In this document: positions 23,340-31,146 of the stretch, piece after piece | Layout of the letters: each line of letters starts with the position of its first letter | Position numbering within the stretch: position 1 is the stretch's first letter | Assembly: GCA_027306785.1 (NCBI GenBank) | Contig: DAHUZB010000020.1 | Location: 1 to 35,828, forward strand | From: Vulcanimicrobiota bacterium | GTDB taxonomy: Bacteria; Vulcanimicrobiota; Vulcanimicrobiia; Vulcanimicrobiales; Vulcanimicrobiaceae | DNA length: 35,828 bases | Reading direction: 5' to 3' | Notes under the pieces: generated by a model | Told to the model about the DNA's origin: nothing | What the model saw: the letters and a program-made list of their open reading frames with translations, nothing else | Database searches by the model: none | Made by a program: the position numbers and the translations under genes

Positions 23340-24091
23340 CCGCGCCGCATCGTGGCGAGGCGCATGTGCTGCACGAAGCGATCGATCTCGTCGGTAAAAC
23401 GCGGATCGGGATTCGCCCAGGCGAGGCTGTGCACGTAGCGCCCGCGCAGCGTCTTGACGCCTGGTAGCGGGCGCGCGTTCGCGCGCAGCTCGGCGTTCGA
23501 GTCGCCGTTCGGTAGGTTGAAGCGCACGAGCACGTTCCACTCCTGGCGCAACACGCGGTCGGTGATGATGCGCGCGCCGCCCGTGCTCAGATCGAGGGCG
23601 GTGCCGACCAGGATGCCGTTCGTATCGGGCACCGAGTATCGCACCGGAATGTTGACCTCGATGCGACGCTCGGCGCGCATCTGCTGCGGGCGTGTGGGCG
23701 CGGCGGGCGCACGCTCGAGCTCTTCACCGCGCGCGGCGGCGATGTTGCGGCGCTGTTCGTGACTGATGAAGCGCAGCAGCTCGTCGTGCACGTCGTCGGC
23801 CGTCGCCTCGAACGACATCGCGTACCGAAAGGTGCGGTCGCTCGGCACGTAGTTCACTTTGACCAGCCGACCGTTGAGGCGCAGCGGCGGCGCATCGGGG
23901 CGCGGCAGGACGAACTCCACCTGCGTGTGCGCCTTGAGCATGGTCCGGGCGACCAGCGCGCAGCCGCCGCCCGAGAGATCGACGACCGTCGCGGGGATGG
24001 GGACACGGAAGCCCGCGACCCGTAGGTCGACGCGCACGAACATCGGCTGTCGATAGAACAGCCGGCGGTTTGACGTTGCGGGAGCAGCCAA
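23336..24091 (-). CDS. double PilZ domain protein (c-di-GMP receptor)
   Basis: A 251-residue protein with two PilZ domains in tandem. The first has RLFYR (Arg10, Arg14) and DLSGGG (38-43), and the second has RAERR (139-143) and DLSTGG (167-172). Both keep the RxxxR and D/NxSxxG cyclic-di-GMP binding motifs. An amphipathic helix with HEQRR (111-115) and a Pro-rich linker separate them. Soluble, no signal peptide. It probably reads out c-di-GMP for motility, pilus or surface functions. The TTG start is supported by a GGAGG site eight bases upstream, and ATG 24110 is out of frame. The stop overlaps the LRR gene by four bases. Confidence 0.88.
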   Translation of the reverse strand: MAAPATSNRRLFYRQPMFVRVDLRVAGFRVPIPATVVDLSGGGCALVARTMLKAHTQVEFVLPRPDAPPLRLNGRLVKVNYVPSDRTFRYAMSFEATADDVHDELLRFISHEQRRNIAAARGEELERAPAAPTRPQQMRAERRIEVNIPVRYSVPDTNGILVGTALDLSTGGARIITDRVLRQEWNVLVRFNLPNGDSNAELRANARPLPGVKTLRGRYVHSLAWANPDPRFTDEIDRFVQHMRLATMRRG

Positions 24092-24420
24092 AGGATGTCC
24101 CTCCTGCCATTAAAAGTTCTGTCTGGTACCCGCACTTCTAAGCATCGGGACCGGGCGCGCGCGTGTCCAGGGACCTTTGGCCCGACTTGTGTTCAGTTTT
24201 GTGTAAAGCGCGGCTTCGGACGTTTCGTGCAGGTCCGACGCGACGGGGTCCGGAATCGAACCCGCGTTTTAAGATTTTCCGTAGGGAGCGGCAGTGGCAG
24301 CCCGCGCGTCCCGCAGACGAGAAAGCGATCCCGAGGCAGCCGTCTCGCAGGGTCGCGGTCGCGAAGTGCGTTCGAAGGCCGGTATCCGCGCCGTCGCCCC
24401 TCACAACAATTGAGGACAAT
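24092..24420. other. Intergenic leader of RNase E/G gene, no gene seen
   Basis: This 329-base gap separates the divergent PilZ and RNase E/G genes. A frame open from 24163 continues into the RNase gene without a stop, but its product is basic, low in conserved pattern and lacks homology signs, so I read it as leader. It has an AT-rich patch (TTTTAAGATTTT, 24267-24278), and TTGAGGAC ends just before the TTG start. No terminator, tRNA or known riboswitch is recognisable. Confidence 0.6.
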
Positions 24421-27219
24421 TTGTCGACCGAGATTCTGATCTCGAGCGACCCGTGGGAGAACCGGGTCGCCATTCTCGAGGACGGCGCACTCGCCGAACT
24501 CTACATCGAACGCGAAGAGCGCGTCATCGGGTCGATCTACAAGGGCAAGGTGCAGAACGTGCTCCCGGGTATGGGAGCGGCGTTCGTCGACATCGGCCTC
24601 GGGCGTAACGCCTTCCTGTACGTCGACGACATCAACAAGCAGCCGCTGAACATCGGCGACGTGGAGATCACCCACGGTCACTCGGGCTTCACCATCAACG
24701 AGAAGGTGAAGAAGGGCGACGACGTGCTGGTGCAGATCGTCAAGGAGCCGCGCGGCCTCAAGGGCGCGCGCATCTCCACCAATATATCGCTGCCCGGCCG
24801 CTATCTGATCCTGATGCCCACCGGCAAGTACTCGGGCGTCTCGCGCAAGATCGACTCGGCCGACGAACGCAACCGCCTCAAGGGCGTGATGAAGCGCATC
24901 CGACCCGAGGGCATGGCGACCGTGGTGCGTACCGCCGCGGCGGGCGTGAGCGAGGCGGAGCTGATCGCCGATCTCGGCGTGTTGATCCGCATGTGGCACG
25001 GCATTTTGGAGACGTTCAAGCGCGCGGCCTCGCCGTCGCTGCTTCACCGTGACATGAACCTCGTCTACAAGGCGGCGCGCGACTTCGTCACCGCCGACGT
25101 CGACCGCGTGCTGATCGACGACGAGGAAGAGTACCGCAAGGTTCGCGAGTTCCTGCAGTTGCTCGGGCCGCAGCACCTCGAACGCGTGCAGCATTACAAT
25201 CACGGCCGCAAGCTCTTTGCCGATTACAAGATCGACGAAGAGATCTCGCGTCTGATGAAGCCGAAGGTGAATCTGCCCTCGGGCGGATCGATCGTCATCG
25301 AGACCACCGAAGCGCTCACCGTGATCGACGTAAACTCCGGTAAATTCACGGGCGGCCGCAACCTCGAAGATACGATCGTCAAGACCAACATCGAGGCGGC
25401 GCGCGAAATCGCCCGCCAGGTGCGTCTGCGCGATATCGGCGGCATCATCGTCGTCGACTTCATCGATATGTCGTCGGAGAGCGCGCGCAATAAGGTCGTC
25501 ACCGCGCTCGAAGACGGGCTGCGCCGCGATCGCACGCGCGCCACGATCCAATCGTTCTCGAATCTCGGGCTGCTCGAATTCACGCGCAAGCGCATCGGCA
25601 AGGATCTCTCCGGTCAGTTGCGCGGCGCGTGTCCCACGTGCAGCGGCCTCGGCAGCGTGCTCTCGCCGCAGTCGGTCGCGATCGAGACGATGCGTAGCGT
25701 GCGCGATCATGCCGCGCAGGCGCACGGTGCACATCAGGAGCTCTTCGTCGAGGTCGCACCGACGGTCGCCTCGCAACTCGAGTTCTGGTACGAAGACGAA
25801 GTTGCCGAACTCGCGGGTCGTCTCGGTGAGAAGATCCACGTGCGCGTCGATCCGTTGCTCCATCCGGAGCGCGCGCGTGTCGATCACGCACCGCACGTGA
25901 GCCGCGACGGCGTCGCGGTGCGCGTCGGCGACGAGCACGACGTGGAATTGCTGCCCGGACGTCTTCCGAACGCCGGCTCCGCGGCCGCCGTCATCGGCGG
26001 ACACATCGTCGAGGTGGAGAACGCGGCGAACAACGCGGGCAACAGCGCGAAGATTCGCATCATCGACGTGGACGACGAGAACGACTACGTGCTCGCCGAG
26101 CTCGTCACCGCCGCCGTTGCCGCCGCGAAGAAGCGGCGCAAGCGCGGCAAGCGCAAGGGCCCGGTCACCGCGGCCGAGGAGGCGCAGCAGCTGCGCGAAC
26201 TCGCCGAAGAGGCGGCACAGCAGCACCAGGCGCGTCCGCCGATCGGGATCACCACCGTCACCGAAGAGGAAGAAGCGCAGGACAAGACGCTCGTCGCCGA
26301 GGCGAGGGGCGAACAGGCTCCCGACGCGATCATCATAGGCGAAGAGGGCGGCGACGAAGAGGGGCGCGGAAAGCGCAAGCGCCGTCGCCGTCGCGGCGGA
26401 CGCGGACGCGGACGCAACGGCGAGCAGCGCATGGATGCCGCGATGCAGGTCGGCATCTCGCCGCAGAGCGCCGCCGCACAAGCCGCGCCCGAAGAAGACG
26501 AAGAGGACGAGGACGAGGAGAGCGTCGCAGGGCAGCAGCCGCAGCCCGGCGCCGCGCAGGGCGAGGGCGGCCGTCGCCGTCGCCGCCGTCGTCGTCGCCG
26601 CGGACGTGGCGGCAGCGGTGCCGAGGGCGGTCAGCCCGGCACGCGTGAAGGCACGGAGCCGCTCACGGGCTCGCTGCCGATGAGCCCCACCGTTCCGGAT
26701 CGCCACGTCTTCCGCGTCGACGGCGCGGGTAAGGCGCAGCCGACCGGTATGACGGCCCCGCGCGAGCCCTCGCGGGCGATCGCTCCGGTGCGCTCGGCGC
26801 ATCCGGCGGTCGAGCCGCCGCCGCCGCATCTCACCCTGCCCGACGAAGACGTCCGCACGGCGAAGCCGACGCGACGCCGTCGTCGTACCGCGGCGCCGGC
26901 CGGGATCGCGGGGGAGCTGGAGTCGAAGCGCATGCCCGCTCTGCCACCGCCCGAGCCCGTCGTCGAGGCCAAGCCCAAGCGCACCACGCGCAAGAAGGCC
27001 GCCGAGGCTCCGGCCGCGGCGCCGGTCGCCGAAGCGAAGCCGAAACGCGTAGCGCGCAAGAAAGCCGAGCCCGCCGCGAAGCCCGCGGTCGAGGTGAAGC
27101 CGAAGCGCACCGCGACGCGCAAGAAGGCCGCGCCCGCGGCGAAGGCGCCCGCGGCCAAGAAGACCGCGACGCGTAAGAAGTCGAGCACGACGGCGAGCGC
27201 GCGCAAGAAGAAATCGTGA
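24421..27219 (+). CDS. rne: ribonuclease E/G with Arg-rich and histone-H1-like C-terminal tail
   Basis: A 932-residue single-strand endoribonuclease that initiates mRNA decay and rRNA maturation. Residues 1-125 hold the S1 domain (GSIYKGKVQNVLPGMGAAFV). The DNase I-like part carries IDVNSGKF, with Asp303 and Asn305, and VVDFIDM, with Asp346. CPTCSG (404-409) is the zinc-link. These match the numbering of the catalytic and Zn-link residues of E. coli RNase E, which supports TTG 24421 with its GAGG site. From about 560 the tail is unstructured: Lys/Arg clusters (570-579, 651-658), an acidic run (691-700), ten arginines (718-727), then from 851 repeated KPKRTxRKKA units as in histone H1. The tail probably binds RNA or partner proteins. 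The last base overlaps the HAD start. Confidence 0.92.
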   Translation: MSTEILISSDPWENRVAILEDGALAELYIEREERVIGSIYKGKVQNVLPGMGAAFVDIGLGRNAFLYVDDINKQPLNIGDVEITHGHSGFTINEKVKKGDDVLVQIVKEPRGLKGARISTNISLPGRYLILMPTGKYSGVSRKIDSADERNRLKGVMKRIRPEGMATVVRTAAAGVSEAELIADLGVLIRMWHGILETFKRAASPSLLHRDMNLVYKAARDFVTADVDRVLIDDEEEYRKVREFLQLLGPQHLERVQHYNHGRKLFADYKIDEEISRLMKPKVNLPSGGSIVIETTEALTVIDVNSGKFTGGRNLEDTIVKTNIEAAREIARQVRLRDIGGIIVVDFIDMSSESARNKVVTALEDGLRRDRTRATIQSFSNLGLLEFTRKRIGKDLSGQLRGACPTCSGLGSVLSPQSVAIETMRSVRDHAAQAHGAHQELFVEVAPTVASQLEFWYEDEVAELAGRLGEKIHVRVDPLLHPERARVDHAPHVSRDGVAVRVGDEHDVELLPGRLPNAGSAAAVIGGHIVEVENAANNAGNSAKIRIIDVDDENDYVLAELVTAAVAAAKKRRKRGKRKGPVTAAEEAQQLRELAEEAAQQHQARPPIGITTVTEEEEAQDKTLVAEARGEQAPDAIIIGEEGGDEEGRGKRKRRRRRGGRGRGRNGEQRMDAAMQVGISPQSAAAQAAPEEDEEDEDEESVAGQQPQPGAAQGEGGRRRRRRRRRRGRGGSGAEGGQPGTREGTEPLTGSLPMSPTVPDRHVFRVDGAGKAQPTGMTAPREPSRAIAPVRSAHPAVEPPPPHLTLPDEDVRTAKPTRRRRRTAAPAGIAGELESKRMPALPPPEPVVEAKPKRTTRKKAAEAPAAAPVAEAKPKRVARKKAEPAAKPAVEVKPKRTATRKKAAPAAKAPAAKKTATRKKSSTTASARKKKS

Positions 27220-27878
27220 TCGCGGATCGTGCCGTCTTCGTCGATTTCGACGGCACGATCACCGATCTCGACACCTTCGACGTGCTGGTGCGCACCTACG
27301 CGGGTGCGCATCTCTGGGACGAACTCGAAGCGCGTTTGGAAGCGGGGAGCATGTCGTTACGCGACGTGCTCTCCGCACAAGCGGCGCACATCCGCGTCTC
27401 CCTCGATGAAGCCGATACGCTGCTCGCGGCGCGCACGCGCTTCGATCCCGCCTTCGCGGCCTTCGTCCGCGCATGCGAGGCGCACGCGATTCCGGTAACG
27501 GTGCTCTCGTCGGGCATTCAGCCGCTCATCGAGCGCGCCTTCGCGCGCAACGATCTCGCGCACGTGCGCGTGCTCGCGAACGAGATCGTGCCCGCCGCCG
27601 ACGGTTGGCGCTTTCTCTTTCGCGACGATTCCGATAACGGGCACGACAAAGCGGCCGCGGTGGCGCGTGCGCGCGACGCCGGTGCGAAGACGATCTTCGT
27701 CGGCGACGGCCCCTCGGATTACGATGCGGCGCTCATCGCCGATCGCCGCTTTGCAAAAACGGGACGCGGGCTCGAGCGTTTCCTGCGCGAGCGCGGCGTC
27801 CCGTTCACGGCCTTCGCATCGTTCACCACGGTGACCGACGCGCTCGGATTATTTCCAAACCGAACCGTCGGAAAATAG
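27216..27878 (+). CDS. HAD-superfamily phosphatase (MtnX-like, HAD-IB)
   Basis: A 220-residue HAD hydrolase. Motif I is FVDFDGTIT (nucleophile Asp10, Asp12), motif II is VLSSG (96-100), motif III has Lys145 in GHDKAAA, and motif IV is FVGDGPSDYDAA with Asp164 and Asp168. The helical C1 cap between motifs I and II makes it an HAD-IB type such as MtnX (methionine salvage) or phosphoserine phosphatase. The substrate cannot be fixed, because no salvage partner gene is nearby. The GTG start overlaps the RNase E/G stop by four bases. Its last 30 bases overlap, antisense, the remains of the secreted-protein gene. Confidence 0.88.
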   Translation: MIADRAVFVDFDGTITDLDTFDVLVRTYAGAHLWDELEARLEAGSMSLRDVLSAQAAHIRVSLDEADTLLAARTRFDPAFAAFVRACEAHAIPVTVLSSGIQPLIERAFARNDLAHVRVLANEIVPAADGWRFLFRDDSDNGHDKAAAVARARDAGAKTIFVGDGPSDYDAALIADRRFAKTGRGLERFLRERGVPFTAFASFTTVTDALGLFPNRTVGK

Positions 27879-28188
27879 GACGCGCCGAACCGAGCAGATC
27901 AGCGTCGAGAAACCGGGCCACTCGTCTTCGCCGTCCCAATGCCGGTTTTCGATCGGTACGCCGGGCGAAAATGTCCCGCTCGCCTGCGTGCTCACGCGGC
28001 CGAGCCGAGACGGGTTTCGTCGACGTATTTTTAAAGCTCACCGAGAGATGCAAGGTGTCCGAACTCGTCCCCCACACCCCCGCGGCATGACCCGTTCCCG
28101 AGGTGCATGCGGTGATCCGAATCGGCGATCCCGGCTGCGAACGAAGCCGCGGTTCATAACCATGTGCGTCACCACCGTGTGCCCGCAC
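27849..28188 (-). pseudogene. Frameshifted remnant of a small secreted protein gene
   Basis: Two pieces of one protein lie in different frames on the minus strand. The first (about 28122-28003) reads IRITACTSGTGHAAGVWGTS, then SDTLHLSVSFKNTSTKPVSA, with a Cys and the alternating-strand pattern of a beta-sandwich domain. The second (27995-27849) reads GTFSPGVPIENRHWDGEDEW, then STLICSVRRVLFSDGSVWK and a stop, with the second Cys. Removing a single base near 28000 joins them. The segment between strand pattern and GTFSPG is short, and no signal peptide or ribosome site lies upstream. The call of pseudogene is therefore favoured over a programmed shift or a sequencing error. It belongs to a family of small exported proteins with a terminal F-S/A-D-G-S/T-x-W. 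The end overlaps the HAD gene. Confidence 0.6.
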
Positions 28189-28218
28189 GCTCGCCGAATC
28201 CGCCGATTCGTCCCAGCG

Positions 28219-28253
28219 AAAAAAAGAGCCGCGCTCGTGAAGAACGCGGCTCT
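28219..28253 (-). terminator. Rho-independent terminator after S41 protease gene
   Basis: On the minus strand a perfect 9-base stem, AGAGCCGCG paired with CGCGGCTCT, flanks an 11-base loop and is followed by a run of T (seven A on the plus strand at 28219-28225). It lies 24 bases beyond the stop of the S41 gene and closes the ftsEX-to-ctp transcription unit. No other terminator as clear exists in the window. Confidence 0.9.
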
Positions 28254-28277
28254 CGGGACTGACCGATCCGACTCGGA

Positions 28278-29651
28278 TTAACGCTTCGAGCCTGACCCGG
28301 CGCCGGTAACCGGCGCCGATGTGGCGTTCAGGTGCGCGAGTCGGTCGTTGATGTACTGGATCGCGCGGTCGAGCTGCGCGTCATCCTTGGGATCACCGAA
28401 GCGCGGCTTCTTGTTTTCGCTGACCGTGATATCGGGCGTGATGCCGCGATGGTTGATGTCGCGGTTGAGCGGCGTCAGGTAGCGCGCGGTCGTGATCTTG
28501 ACCGCCGAGCCGTCGCCGAGCGGATAGATCGTCTGCACGACGCCTTTACCGAACGTCTTGGTGCCGATGATCGTGCCGACGCCGCTGTCTTGAATCGCGC
28601 CCGAGGTGATCTCCGACGCCGATGCGGTGTACCCGTTCACGAGCACCGCGAGCGGTACCGGCGCGATCGCCGTGTCGTTGGCTTCGAGCGTGGTGATGTT
28701 CGACGCGCGCGACTCGACCGAGACGATCGGACCCGAAGCGATGAACTTCGAGCTCACGCCGACCGCGGCTTCGAGATAGCCGCCGCCGTTGTTGCGCAGA
28801 TCCATGATGTACGCTTTCGCGCCGCGCTGGTGCAGGCGATCGAGCGCGGTCGCGAGTTCGTCGGCGGTATCCTTGCCGAAGACGCTGAGCGCCACGTAGC
28901 CGATATCGCCGGGTAACATCTTCTCGAAGACGCTGATCTGATGGATTTTGGCGCGCGTAAGGGTGATCGGCGCGAGCATCTTGCGATCGCGCTCGATCGT
29001 GATCGTCACCTTCGTGCCCTCTTTGCCGCGCAGATGCGCGCTCGCGCGATCGATCGACCAGCCCTTGGTCGAGGCGCCGTCGATCGCGGTGATCAGATCG
29101 TCCTGCTGGATGCCCGCCCTATCGGCAGGCCCGTCCGGAACGACATTGCTCACGGCGATGTACTTGGTCGCCTGATCCTCTTGGATGACGATGCCGGTGC
29201 CGCCGAAATCCGATCCGTCGAGACCCTGATTGAGCTCGGCATACTCCTTCGGCGTGAGGAAGACCGTCCAACGGTCGTGCACGGAGTTCATGATGCCGGC
29301 GATCGCCGCGTAGGTGAGATCGACCGGTTTGACCTTCTTGCCCGCGAGGCGGCCCGCGCTCTCGACCGCGAGATCGATCTCGCGGATGTTCGCGGCGCTC
29401 GTCGTGCCCGCGTGCAGCGGACGCAGCGCGCCCTTGACGTTCTCGTGCTTCAAGAGCGTCTGCAGCGAGGAGCGCACCGAATCGAGCACGCGCTGCTCGT
29501 CGACCTTCTTGTAGAACTGCGTGGTGAGGTCGTTGTAGCTCGTCGCGATCTCGCTCGCGTTCGAGGCGGGCAGCGCGGCGGCGGCGACGGGCAGATGCAG
29601 CAGCGCCGCGCCGAGGATGCCGGTGAGGATGAGAGCTGAGAGTCGCTTCAT
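28278..29651 (-). CDS. S41 C-terminal processing peptidase (copy 2, secreted)
   Basis: A 457-residue CtpA-type serine protease that cuts exported proteins at their C-terminus. A Sec signal peptide (residues 1-26, ending near VAAAA) is followed by a PDZ domain (about 145-225: DGSDFGGTGIVIQEDQATK, PDGPADRAGIQQDDLITAID). The S41 core follows, with YIMDLRNNGGG, VNGYTASASEI (catalytic Ser344), GTKTFGKGVVQ (Lys369) and a terminal SENKKPRFGD region. The 25-residue spacing of Ser to Lys matches Tsp/CtpA. An ATG (29651) preceded by AAGAAG is chosen over a longer start. It begins ten bases after the first S41 gene, whose architecture it copies, and is followed by the terminator. Confidence 0.92.
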   Translation of the reverse strand: MKRLSALILTGILGAALLHLPVAAAALPASNASEIATSYNDLTTQFYKKVDEQRVLDSVRSSLQTLLKHENVKGALRPLHAGTTSAANIREIDLAVESAGRLAGKKVKPVDLTYAAIAGIMNSVHDRWTVFLTPKEYAELNQGLDGSDFGGTGIVIQEDQATKYIAVSNVVPDGPADRAGIQQDDLITAIDGASTKGWSIDRASAHLRGKEGTKVTITIERDRKMLAPITLTRAKIHQISVFEKMLPGDIGYVALSVFGKDTADELATALDRLHQRGAKAYIMDLRNNGGGYLEAAVGVSSKFIASGPIVSVESRASNITTLEANDTAIAPVPLAVLVNGYTASASEITSGAIQDSGVGTIIGTKTFGKGVVQTIYPLGDGSAVKITTARYLTPLNRDINHRGITPDITVSENKKPRFGDPKDDAQLDRAIQYINDRLAHLNATSAPVTGAGSGSKR

Positions 29652-29661
29652 GGTTCTTCTT

Positions 29662-31080
29662 TTAACGGCGGAGGGCTTCAAGTTGTGCCTTGGCAGCGGC
29701 GAGCTGCTTGTCGGCGGGGGTGTCGATGAGGGCGGGATCGACCGCCTGATTCACCACAACGTCGGGCATGATGCCCTTGTGTTGGATGTCGCGGCCGAGC
29801 GGCGTTACGTAGCGCGCGGTCGTGATCTTCAGGGCGCCGCCGTCCGGCGTGCCGTAGATGCTCTGCACGACGCCCTTGCCGAACGTCTTGGTGCCGATGA
29901 TCTTGGCGAGATGATAATCCTGTAACGCGCCCGCCGTAATCTCGGATGCGCTCGCGGTGTACTTGTTCACCAAGACGACGAGCGGCTGCAAGCCGCCGAT
30001 CGCGGTGCCGAGCGCTTCCTGCACGTCGCGGTTGCCGTGACGATCGATCGTCGAAACGATCGTGCCTTGTGGGATGAACAGGCTCGAGATGCGCACCGCC
30101 GCGGTCAGCAAACCGCCGCCGTTGTCGCGCAGATCGAGAATATATCCCTTCGCGTTATGCGCTTTGCCCGAGAGCAGCGCCTTCTTCACTTCGTCGGCCG
30201 AGGTCGAGCCGAAGTCGGAGAGGCGAATGTATTCGTAGCCGTCCTCCATCTTCGCGCGGACGGTCGGCACGTGAATGATCTCGCGCGTGATGCTGTAGCT
30301 GTGCTCGCCTTTGCCCTTATACGGGTGCACGCCGATGCGCACGATCGAACCCGCGCTGCCGCGAATCAATTGCTCTACGCGATCGAGGGTGAGCCCGCGG
30401 ATCGACGCGCCGTTCACGGTGTCGATCACGTCGCCCGGCTTCACGCCCGCGCGCGCGGCGGGCATCCCGTCGATCGGCTGCACCACCACGGTGCCGTCTT
30501 TGAGCTGATAGATGTAGACGCCGATGCCGCCGAAGTCGCCGCCGTCGAGCGATTCTTGCAGTCCTTCGTTCTCTTTCGGCGAGAGATAGACGGTGTAGGG
30601 ATCGTGCACCGATGCGAGCATGCCGCGCAGCGCCGCTTCGGTGAGCGCGGTGTTCGCGTCGGGTCCGAGCTTGGCGGCATAGTGCTGCTGCGCGTACGCG
30701 AGCACCGTTGCGAGCGCATCGGCATCCTTGGCTTGATCGCCGGACGCGGTTTCGTGCGGCAGCGCGCCCGCGACGTGTTTGCTCTTGAGCAGCGCATCGA
30801 TCCCTTCGGCCTCGCCGTTCAGCGGCAGCTGCGGGCTGAAGGGCTTGTAGTAGACCGCATCCATCTTGGTCAACGCGAGATCGAGCAACGCGGCGTCGTC
30901 CTGTCCGCCGCCGAGCAGCGAACGAACGTCGCCGGTCGTGGCGACGTCGAGTCCTTGCGAGCCGTGCACGCTCGCCACGCCGCTGCGATAGCCCACGAAG
31001 AGCGCACCGGCCACGGCCACCACGATGACGACGAGCGCGGCCAAAAGCGCGCGAGATTTTGCGGTCATGGGATCGATCAT
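29662..31080 (-). CDS. S41 C-terminal processing peptidase (copy 1, membrane-anchored)
   Basis: A 472-residue CtpA-type protease. Residues 11-31 (ALLAALVVIVVAVAGALFVG) form an N-terminal membrane anchor rather than a cleavable signal, as there is no clear cleavage site. The PDZ domain spans about 175-255 (DGGDFGGIGVYIYQL; DGMPAARAGVKPGDVIDTVN). The core includes YILDLRDNGGG, VNKYTASASEI (Ser377) and GTKTFGKGVVQ (Lys402), again 25 residues apart. Start ATG 31080 has GGAAGG five bases upstream; the second Met (31068) lacks one. The gene lies 66 bases after the M23 hydrolase. CtpA/CtpB proteins tune peptidoglycan hydrolases in several bacteria, so a target in this operon is plausible, though inferred. 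Confidence 0.92.
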   Translation of the reverse strand: MIDPMTAKSRALLAALVVIVVAVAGALFVGYRSGVASVHGSQGLDVATTGDVRSLLGGGQDDAALLDLALTKMDAVYYKPFSPQLPLNGEAEGIDALLKSKHVAGALPHETASGDQAKDADALATVLAYAQQHYAAKLGPDANTALTEAALRGMLASVHDPYTVYLSPKENEGLQESLDGGDFGGIGVYIYQLKDGTVVVQPIDGMPAARAGVKPGDVIDTVNGASIRGLTLDRVEQLIRGSAGSIVRIGVHPYKGKGEHSYSITREIIHVPTVRAKMEDGYEYIRLSDFGSTSADEVKKALLSGKAHNAKGYILDLRDNGGGLLTAAVRISSLFIPQGTIVSTIDRHGNRDVQEALGTAIGGLQPLVVLVNKYTASASEITAGALQDYHLAKIIGTKTFGKGVVQSIYGTPDGGALKITTARYVTPLGRDIQHKGIMPDVVVNQAVDPALIDTPADKQLAAAKAQLEALRR

Positions 31081-31146
31081 ACCCGCCTTCCTTAACGACC
31101 GATGAGCCGAAGTCCGTTTCGGAGGCGGACGAAAAACGACGATGCC

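Noticed and set aside
24247-24270. T-loop-like sequence (minus strand GGGTTCGATTCC) suggesting a tRNA
   Set aside because: Two of five T-stem pairs mismatch, and no acceptor stem, D-arm, anticodon arm or CCA end can be drawn around it.
24193-26829. Very long antisense frame (878 codons) inside the RNase E/G gene
   Set aside because: The product is a repetitive, biased translation of the complementary strand of a strongly conserved gene; high GC content leaves antisense frames open.
27988-28281. Plus-strand frame of 97 codons in the gap after the HAD gene
   Set aside because: Basic, low-complexity product that is antisense to the secreted-protein remnant and the terminator; no ribosome site.
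31112-31130. Hairpin (GTCCG/CGGAC) between M23 and S41 genes as a terminator
   Set aside because: On the transcribed minus strand the T run lies before the hairpin rather than after it, and the stem is only five pairs.
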